The notes under the pieces were generated by a model. The model was not told the DNA's origin and did no database searches. It was given only the letters and a program-made list of their open reading frames with translations. Below are positions 58,665 through 64,000 of a DNA stretch of 64,000 nucleotides, piece after piece; position 1 is the stretch's first letter; each line of letters begins with the position of its first letter. This DNA comes from Mageeibacillus sp. UBA4314 (lineage in GTDB: Bacteria > Bacillota > Clostridia > Saccharofermentanales > Saccharofermentanaceae): the NCBI GenBank assembly GCA_002394605.1, contig DGUI01000018.1, positions 44,144 through 108,143 of the forward strand, in the 5' to 3' direction. Position numbers and translations under genes: made by a program.

Positions 58665-60014
58665 ATGGGTAAGTATTTCGGAACAGATGGTTTTCGCGGT
58701 GAGGCTAACAAGAACCTCAATTATGAGCATGCTATCAAGATCGGAAGATTCTTAGGATGGTACTACGGTGCCAGGATCGACAAGAAGGCGAAGGTCGTCA
58801 TCGGAAAGGATACGAGAAGATCATCTTACATGTTTGAGTATGCGCTCTGCACGGGTCTTATGGCTTCCGGCGCTGATGCGTACATTATGCACGTTACGAC
58901 AACGCCTTCCGTATCCTATATCGCCAGAGTCGATGATTTTGACTGCGGCATCATGATCTCCGCATCACACAATCCGTTCTACGACAACGGCATCAAGCTC
59001 CTTAACAGCCATGGCGAGAAGATGGATGAGGAGACGATCCTTCTTGTAGAGGATTATATCGACGGCAAGATCGAAGTTCCCATGGCCGAGCGTGATAAGA
59101 TCGGAAGGACAGTCGATTATGTTGCAGGACGTAACCGCTATATCGGTTATCTCATCTCCATGTCCAAGTACAGCTTCAAGGATGTCAAGGTCGGTCTTGA
59201 CTGCGCCAACGGTGCGGCATGGTCCATTGCCAAGGCGGTATTTGATGCGCTTGGAGCCAAGACTTATGTCATGAACGCTGATCCTGACGGATATAATATC
59301 AATACTGACTGCGGAAGCACTCATATCGAGCACCTTCAGCAGTTCGTAAAGGAGAACAGGCTTGATATCGGTTTTGCTTACGATGGTGATGCTGACAGAT
59401 GTCTCTGCGTTGATGAGCAGGGCAATGTTGTTACGGGCGACCACATCCTCTACATCTATGGCAAGTACATGAAGGAGAGGGGCAAACTCATCAACAACAA
59501 GGTCGTTACGACAGTAATGAGTAACTTCGGTCTCTATAAGGCTCTTGATGCGATTGGTATCGAGTATGAGAAGACCAAGGTAGGCGATAAGTACGTTTAC
59601 GAGAACATGGTCAAGACAGGCAACCGTATCGGCGGTGAGCAGTCCGGACACATCATCTTCTCCAAGTATGCCACAACAGGTGACGGCATCCTTACATCAT
59701 TGAAGCTCATGGAAGTAATGCTCGCCAAGGAGAAGCCGATGAGCGAACTGGCTGCTCCTGTGGTATTCTACCCTCAGGTGCTGAAAAATGTCCGGGTGAA
59801 GAGCAAGCCTGAAGCACAGAACGATCCTGATGTTCAGGCTGCAGTTGCTTCCGTTGCCGATGCACTTGGTGACAGCGGACGCATCCTCGTGCGTGAGAGC
59901 GGTACTGAGCCCGTTATCCGTGTAATGGTCGAGGCAGGCACCAAAGAGATATGTGAGAAATATGTTGACCAGGTCATCGATGTGATCAGGGCGAAAGGCC
60001 ATCTTACGGAATAA
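58665..60014 (+). CDS. glmM: Phosphoglucosamine mutase
   Basis: 449 residues, the typical GlmM length. It converts glucosamine 6-phosphate to glucosamine 1-phosphate for UDP-GlcNAc. Motifs: MGKYFGTDGFRGEAN at the start, active phosphoserine in IMISASHNPFYDNGIK near 103, metal loop AYDGDADRC near 242, sugar loop GGEQSGHIIF near 326 and the phosphate-binding VRESGTEPVIRVM near 411. It is the last gene of the ribozyme-nagB operon, 5 bp after the acyltransferase, and is followed by a very strong terminator. Confidence 0.94.
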   Translation: MGKYFGTDGFRGEANKNLNYEHAIKIGRFLGWYYGARIDKKAKVVIGKDTRRSSYMFEYALCTGLMASGADAYIMHVTTTPSVSYIARVDDFDCGIMISASHNPFYDNGIKLLNSHGEKMDEETILLVEDYIDGKIEVPMAERDKIGRTVDYVAGRNRYIGYLISMSKYSFKDVKVGLDCANGAAWSIAKAVFDALGAKTYVMNADPDGYNINTDCGSTHIEHLQQFVKENRLDIGFAYDGDADRCLCVDEQGNVVTGDHILYIYGKYMKERGKLINNKVVTTVMSNFGLYKALDAIGIEYEKTKVGDKYVYENMVKTGNRIGGEQSGHIIFSKYATTGDGILTSLKLMEVMLAKEKPMSELAAPVVFYPQVLKNVRVKSKPEAQNDPDVQAAVASVADALGDSGRILVRESGTEPVIRVMVEAGTKEICEKYVDQVIDVIRAKGHLTE

Positions 60015-60036
60015 GCCTCTATATCTAAGTTCAGTA

Positions 60037-60073
60037 CGGGGGCTGTCCGGGTGACGGAACAGCCCCCGTTTTT
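60037..60073 (+). terminator. Strong rho-independent terminator of the nagB-glmM operon
   Basis: CGGGGGCTGT (60037-60046) pairs perfectly with ACAGCCCCCG (60059-60068), with inner CC/GG, and is followed by TTTTT. Confidence 0.93.
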
Positions 60074-60137
60074 AAGTGTATCATAAGGACGGTGGACATC
60101 TGATATAATTACTTCAGACAGTTTTATGGAGGCATAT

Positions 60138-60749
60138 ATGGACCAGAAGGAGAGAATGTTGAATAACCTGCCTTACAAGGCCTGGATGGACGGTCTTGCT
60201 GAGGAGAGGCTTGCATGTAAGAAACTCATATTTGAATATAACAGTCTGCCGCCTGAAGAGTGGGGAAGGAGTACAGATCTGCTCAGGAAGATCCTTGGCA
60301 AGACGGGAGATCTGATCCACATCGAACAGCCTTTTCACTGTGATTACGGCAAGAATATCGAGATAGGGGAGAACTTCTTTGCCAACTATAATCTCATCAT
60401 ACTCGACGTGGCTAAGGTGAAGATAGGCACAAACGTGCAGATCGCACCCAACGTGGCGATCTATACTGCCGGTCACCCGGTACATCCGGATTCACGCAAT
60501 TCCGGCTATGAGTATGGTATGGACATTACGATCGGTGATAATGTCTGGATCGGTGGCAATACATGTATATTGCCGGGCGTCACCATTGGCGACAATGCCG
60601 TGATAGGAGCCGGGAGCGTCGTTACCAAAGATATCCCTGACAACACGATCGCAGCCGGCAACCCCTGCCGTGTCATAAGGGAGATAAAGGAAGAAGACCG
60701 CCATTTCTACTACAAGGACAGGCGGTTCGACGTTGACGATTATATGTGA
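60138..60749 (+). CDS. Maltose/galactoside O-acetyltransferase-family protein
   Basis: 203 residues from ATG 60138 with GGAGG 5 nt upstream; the in-frame ATG at 60126 overlaps that ribosome site and is rejected. The N-terminal Mac domain (MLNNLPYKAWMDGLAEERLACK) is followed by hexapeptide repeats. The active His lies in YTAGHPVHPDSR, and the coenzyme A end GAGSVVTKDIPDNTIAAGNPCRVIR is typical of Maa/LacA. It moves acetyl from acetyl-CoA to a sugar hydroxyl in the cytoplasm, probably detoxifying excess sugars. It is monocistronic. Confidence 0.9.
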   Translation: MDQKERMLNNLPYKAWMDGLAEERLACKKLIFEYNSLPPEEWGRSTDLLRKILGKTGDLIHIEQPFHCDYGKNIEIGENFFANYNLIILDVAKVKIGTNVQIAPNVAIYTAGHPVHPDSRNSGYEYGMDITIGDNVWIGGNTCILPGVTIGDNAVIGAGSVVTKDIPDNTIAAGNPCRVIREIKEEDRHFYYKDRRFDVDDYM

Positions 60750-60755
60750 CGGTGA

Positions 60756-61304
60756 TCACATCCAGGCTTGGTTTAATACGGTAAGAAGAGCCATCCAGGA
60801 TTCATAAGTAGCCGGATCGGCTATGTAATCTTTGACAGTCTGCGCAGATTCGATATCGTCAAAGCTGTTGATGGCATCTTCCTTGCCAAGCTTAACGTCA
60901 TCGATGATATTTGAGATCGTGGCAATATTCTCCCTGAATGTATTTATGTCATCAGGGTCCATGGCGTTCAAAGCCTGCCGGAGGTTTTGGGATACCTCAT
61001 CGTAACTGCACTTGAAGATATGATGATCGGATATGAACTTAAATACATCTATGGTTGCTTCCTTGATCTTAAGATCGCAACCCATCTCGCCAAGATGGAC
61101 CTTGATGACAGGGGCGATAAACCCGGTTGTAAAATCATCTGCTGAAGACGCCGGGAAATAGTCACGGGATGCATCAGGAACAGAAGAGGTAACTTCTGCA
61201 GAAGTCAGCGGGGCGTAAGCGCCGGAAGATGATGTTTTGCTGCTGCAGGATGCTGCAGCAGTCATAAAACAGATCGTTATCAATAGTACTGTCAGTTTTC
61301 TCAT
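60756..61304 (-). CDS. Lipoprotein of unknown function
   Basis: 182 residues from ATG 61304 (MRKLTVLLITICFM). The lipobox AAASCSS gives a lipidated Cys near residue 20. The rest is an all-helical domain of about 140 residues with no recognised family. The ribosome site is weak. It lies downstream of another lipoprotein gene on the same strand, separated by a hairpin at 61344-61370, and its stop is 6 bp from the convergent acetyltransferase stop. Confidence 0.75.
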   Translation of the reverse strand: MRKLTVLLITICFMTAAASCSSKTSSSGAYAPLTSAEVTSSVPDASRDYFPASSADDFTTGFIAPVIKVHLGEMGCDLKIKEATIDVFKFISDHHIFKCSYDEVSQNLRQALNAMDPDDINTFRENIATISNIIDDVKLGKEDAINSFDDIESAQTVKDYIADPATYESWMALLTVLNQAWM

Positions 61305-61343
61305 AACGCTTATTATTTCACAAATGATGCTGTAATGGCAATA

Positions 61344-61370
61344 AGAGGCTGCCTCAAACGAGCAGCCTCT
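61344..61370 (-). terminator. Hairpin between two lipoprotein genes
   Basis: AGAGGCTGC (61344-61352) and GCAGCCTCT (61362-61370) form a perfect 9-bp stem. The minus-strand tail (TTATT) is only moderately U-rich, so termination after the LppM-like gene may be partial. Confidence 0.6.
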
Positions 61371-61396
61371 TCCGGACATAATGTTATCTGTTAAGA

Positions 61397-62149
61397 TCAG
61401 ACGCCTGTCGTACCTTCATCATCTGAAGGCGCTGCAGGTGTTGAATTGGTAAGTGCAGCGATGTCATCCTCAACCGTATTTGCAATTACGGGGGCAGGTT
61501 TCTTCTTCGACTTGACGATGATGATAACTACCACTACTCCGATACCGATCAGGACAAATGCGATGATGCAGATGATAAGGACGATAGCCATAGTATTGAT
61601 GACCGATGATTCAGCATGGATCTTGGAACTTGCGGAAGATGAATAATCAAATTCGATAAGTCCGTCATCATTGACCTTGCCGCCCTCGACCTCTGTAACA
61701 TTGCCGGGGAGCTTCAGCGTAATGTTGACATCGATCAGTTTGTCCATTGAACCAAGTTCGCTCGATTCAGAATTAACGGGCAATGTCTCGGCATCAAAGA
61801 TATACTTTGTTGATAAGAATCCTGACTTCTTCTCGATGGATACATCAGAGAACAGGGAAGATCCGCTCTCGCTCTTCGTCTTGAGCTTCTCGCACATCTC
61901 TTCGTAGTCATCATATTCTTCGGACAGATCATAACCGATATATTCCTTACCATCGAAAGTATAGTGCTTGACTTCCTTTCCTCCCTTGGCCAGGTCATCC
62001 TCAGAGAAATACTCCGATGACAATGCGTATACGCCGCCAAGGCTTCCCGTTCCGTCCTTGTTGACTTCGATATTGAAATCAACTCTTACGCATCCTGCCA
62101 TGACAAGGGCAGCAACGGTGCCCAAAGCGACTATCAATGCTTTCTTCAT
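61397..62149 (-). CDS. LppM-like lipoprotein with C-terminal membrane anchor
   Basis: 250 residues from ATG 62149 after AGGAGGGG. The signal ends in the lipobox VMAGC. The outer domain (about 22-180) starts VRVDFNIEVNKDGTGSLGG, the pattern of the LppM domain (a strand followed by DGSG). One membrane helix lies near 190-215, then KSKKKPAP and an acidic Pro/Ala-rich tail. LppM proteins sit at the cell surface in actinobacteria and Firmicutes; a lipid-related role has been proposed. Here the protein has both a lipid anchor and a membrane helix. Confidence 0.8.
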   Translation of the reverse strand: MKKALIVALGTVAALVMAGCVRVDFNIEVNKDGTGSLGGVYALSSEYFSEDDLAKGGKEVKHYTFDGKEYIGYDLSEEYDDYEEMCEKLKTKSESGSSLFSDVSIEKKSGFLSTKYIFDAETLPVNSESSELGSMDKLIDVNITLKLPGNVTEVEGGKVNDDGLIEFDYSSSASSKIHAESSVINTMAIVLIICIIAFVLIGIGVVVVIIIVKSKKKPAPVIANTVEDDIAALTNSTPAAPSDDEGTTGV

Positions 62150-62242
62150 ACAAACCCCTCCTATAGTCTTGATTGCATTTGTAGTATAACAGTAATCCAC
62201 TGTATAAACAAATGACGCGCCTTATATGTTAAAATCAAGTGC

Positions 62243-63280
62243 ATGAGCAAAGCCGGACGTTTTATCTGTATCCTTGCGATAATTGCAAGCGTCGTCGTTC
62301 TTGCAGGTCATCTGATCAGCAGGACCGGCAGGGATGTGTCGCGTCTTTCCGAAGACATTAATATCGATGGTTTTGCCGAGGGCATAGGCAACGCGATCTC
62401 TGACATAGGCAGCAGGCTCGATGACGGTCCCGGCGAGTCTGAATACAACGAACTGCGTATGCAGTACACTTTCCCTGAAGAACTCTACCCGTATCTTTAC
62501 ATGCTGAACGAAGAGGAGCAGAGGGCGTATTTCTTCATCTATGACGGTGTTTACAAAGCAGAGCGCACCATCAAGTTAGGCAAGTTCACAGATGTCTACA
62601 AGGACAATGTAATGAAGGTCGTAACGGCCGTATATAACGATCACCCGGAACTCTTCTGGTTCGATTCGGGAGCTACATATGTGTACGAGGAGCAGTCGGG
62701 ACTTGTAGTCGAGGTCAAGCCGCAGTACAACGATCTGGCGGACAGTCTCCTGTCGACCAAGAGTGCGTTCAATGCCAATGCTGAATCAATAATATCCTAT
62801 GCTAGATTGCTCCAGGGATCAGGTCCTCTCAAGCAGGAAGTATATGTTCACGACTGCCTGTGCGAGATCTGTGAATATGATCTGTCAGCGAGCAACCACC
62901 AGAGTGCATACAGCTGTCTTGTTGACGGTCATTCGGTATGCAGCGGTTATGCAAGAGCTTTTCAGTACATCATGCAGAGGCTGGGGATACCCACATATTT
63001 CGTGACGGGCGTCACATCCAAAGGCGGCGCCCATGCATGGAACATCGTGATGATCGACGGCTCTGCATATTATGTTGATGTCACATGGGACGATGAAGTC
63101 GGCAGACAGACCGGTGAGTCAGTCCATGCTTTCTTTAATGTCACCGAGACAGATGTCAGCAAGACACATTCCAGGCAGGGAATGTCGACATTCCTCCCGC
63201 AGTGCACAAGAGGAGATCTCGCTTATTCCGTAGCAGTAGGGGATACGATCACCATCGATCAGATCAAGTGGTCGCCGTAA
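62243..63280 (+). CDS. Membrane-anchored transglutaminase-like (papain-fold) protein
   Basis: 345 residues. An N-terminal helix (about 6-25) anchors it outside. The C-terminal papain-like domain has the triad Cys in GHSVCSGYARAF near 230, His in GGAHAWNIVM near 260 and Asp in YYVDVTWDDE near 276. Bacterial proteins of this type are usually thought to be proteases or peptidoglycan-linked peptidases more than cross-linkers. It is divergent from the LppM-like lipoprotein. No strong ribosome site precedes ATG 62243. The substrate is unknown. Confidence 0.87.
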   Translation: MSKAGRFICILAIIASVVVLAGHLISRTGRDVSRLSEDINIDGFAEGIGNAISDIGSRLDDGPGESEYNELRMQYTFPEELYPYLYMLNEEEQRAYFFIYDGVYKAERTIKLGKFTDVYKDNVMKVVTAVYNDHPELFWFDSGATYVYEEQSGLVVEVKPQYNDLADSLLSTKSAFNANAESIISYARLLQGSGPLKQEVYVHDCLCEICEYDLSASNHQSAYSCLVDGHSVCSGYARAFQYIMQRLGIPTYFVTGVTSKGGAHAWNIVMIDGSAYYVDVTWDDEVGRQTGESVHAFFNVTETDVSKTHSRQGMSTFLPQCTRGDLAYSVAVGDTITIDQIKWSP

Positions 63281-63360
63281 GATCCGGGGAACATTTTGGG
63301 CTGATTTGAGCAGTAATGCTTCCTAAAAGCATGTTTACATGTATTGCATGATCCGACCGC

Positions 63361-63395
63361 AAAAAATAACCCCCTGATCAACTTGTCAGGGGGTT
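63361..63395 (-). terminator. Strong rho-independent terminator, leftward
   Basis: AACCCCCTGA (63368-63377) and TCAGGGGGTT (63386-63395) form a perfect 10-bp stem. On the minus strand six U follow (63366-63361). It ends the SHOCT-protein transcript. Confidence 0.93.
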
Positions 63396-63415
63396 GGATC
63401 AACAGATCGATCAGA

Positions 63416-64000
63416 TCAATCACCGATAAGCTGTCTCTTCTTAAGTTCGAATTCGTCAGCCGTGATGGCGCCGATCGAGAGAAGTCTGCGGTACTTCTCG
63501 ACCTCTTCCTCAGGTGAGGATACAACGCTCCTTACCGGTTTGAGATCATCGATATGAGCAAGTGACTCAGCCGTCATGGGCTTAAGCACCGTACCGTCCT
63601 CCGTTGTCTTAACATTCTGTGCAGGCGCAGAGAACGGACTCTGGAAATTGGGGTTGCCTGCAGGCTGCTGTGATTTGGGAGGTCTTGCAGATACCCTGTC
63701 AGCTCTTGAAGCAGTTGCAGCATTGTTTCCGATGGGCTTGAACGGTGAAGCCGCAGGAGCGGGCTCTGATGAACCGCCCAGGGGCTTGAACGGTGAAGCA
63801 GCAGGAGCGGGTTCCGACGAACCGCCCAGAGGCTTGAATGGTGAGTTTGCTGCAGGAGCAGAAGGCTCGGGCTTGCTGCCGATAGGCTTAAAAGGTGAAG
63901 CCGCAGGAGCAGGCTCAGATGATCCGCCCAGAGGCTTGAATGGTGAGTTTGCTGCAGGAGCGGAAGGTGCGGGCGCACTGCCGATAGGCTTAAAAGGTGA
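63416..64000 (-). CDS. SHOCT-domain protein with SPFKP repeats, partial
   Basis: The last 195 codons are present; the start lies beyond the right edge. The C-terminal 35 residues (EEEVEKYRRLLSIGAITADE, ending KKRQLIGD) are a SHOCT domain, a short helical hairpin found at the end of many bacterial proteins and thought to mediate oligomerisation. Upstream are six copies of an SPFKP(I/L)G motif separated by Ala/Pro/Ser/Glu linkers, giving a tandem repeat of roughly 17-20 residues. The visible part is soluble and disordered-looking. Function is unknown without the N-terminus. Confidence 0.8.
   Translation of the reverse strand, partial: SPFKPIGSAPAPSAPAANSPFKPLGGSSEPAPAASPFKPIGSKPEPSAPAANSPFKPLGGSSEPAPAASPFKPLGGSSEPAPAASPFKPIGNNAATASRADRVSARPPKSQQPAGNPNFQSPFSAPAQNVKTTEDGTVLKPMTAESLAHIDDLKPVRSVVSSPEEEVEKYRRLLSIGAITADEFELKKRQLIGD

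Noticed and set aside
58965..59651. 228-codon frame opposite glmM
   Set aside because: Antisense shadow; glmM motifs are complete on the plus strand.

Overview
The window is bacterial chromosomal DNA from a Gram-positive anaerobe, most likely a gut or rumen Clostridia (Bacillota). The evidence is strong AGGAGG-type ribosome sites, sigma-A promoters, U-tailed terminators, an FMN riboswitch on ribU, a glmS-type ribozyme, LPXTG surface proteins with pilus sortases, lipoprotein signals, a flotillin and two class II aldolases. The species cannot be named from the sequence.

Region 1 (1-~11,600) is AT-rich and accessory. It holds the end of an integrative mobilizable or conjugative element: a Rep_2-type rolling-circle initiator cut by the left edge, a TcpA/FtsK-like DNA pump and small unknown genes. 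Cargo follows: a type III restriction-modification pair (mod-res) and two AAA/DUF4143 ATPases. Each ATPase is followed by a broken 5' end of a low-molecular-weight tyrosine phosphatase gene. These two fragments form a direct repeat and probably mark element junctions.

Region 2 (~11,600-22,440) holds regulators and their targets: a MerR gene with a 19-bp-spacer operator promoter; a LysR gene divergent from a small protein, a Cys-nucleophile hydrolase, a cyclophilin-like lipoprotein and a CxxCxxC flavoprotein; a truncated ATC-hydrolase-like gene; and a TetR gene beside an MMPL exporter with a Pip/YhgE-like partner. A 16-bp palindrome (GTTAGC-N4-GCTAAC) recurs at three promoters.

Region 3 (22,440-38,940) is mostly core: flotillin, a phosphoribosyltransferase, two class II fructose-bisphosphate aldolases, an esterase, riboswitch-controlled ribU, a GT-C glycosyltransferase, a VanY peptidase, glmU-pth-mfd, a biotin-dependent carboxyltransferase and tRNA-Arg(CCG).

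Region 4 (38,940-48,830) is mixed: an Xre-MntA/HepT toxin-antitoxin pair; an XRE regulator flanked by a methyltransferase and an MFS pump, each preceded by an attenuator-like leader; an L,D-transpeptidase lipoprotein; a dicarboxylate symporter with an extra N-terminal domain; an HD-GYP protein; and a GT-C membrane protein.

Region 5 (48,830-56,880) is a complete pilus operon: signal peptidase, large adhesin with a seemingly dead CHAP domain, major pilin, class C sortase, minor pilin and a second sortase.

Region 6 (56,880-64,000) opens with a glmS-type ribozyme leading a nagB - GlmU-like acyltransferase - glmM operon. This suggests amino-sugar synthesis with NagB in the position normally held by GlmS. 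An acetyltransferase, two lipoproteins, a transglutaminase-like protein and a SHOCT-domain protein cut by the right edge follow.
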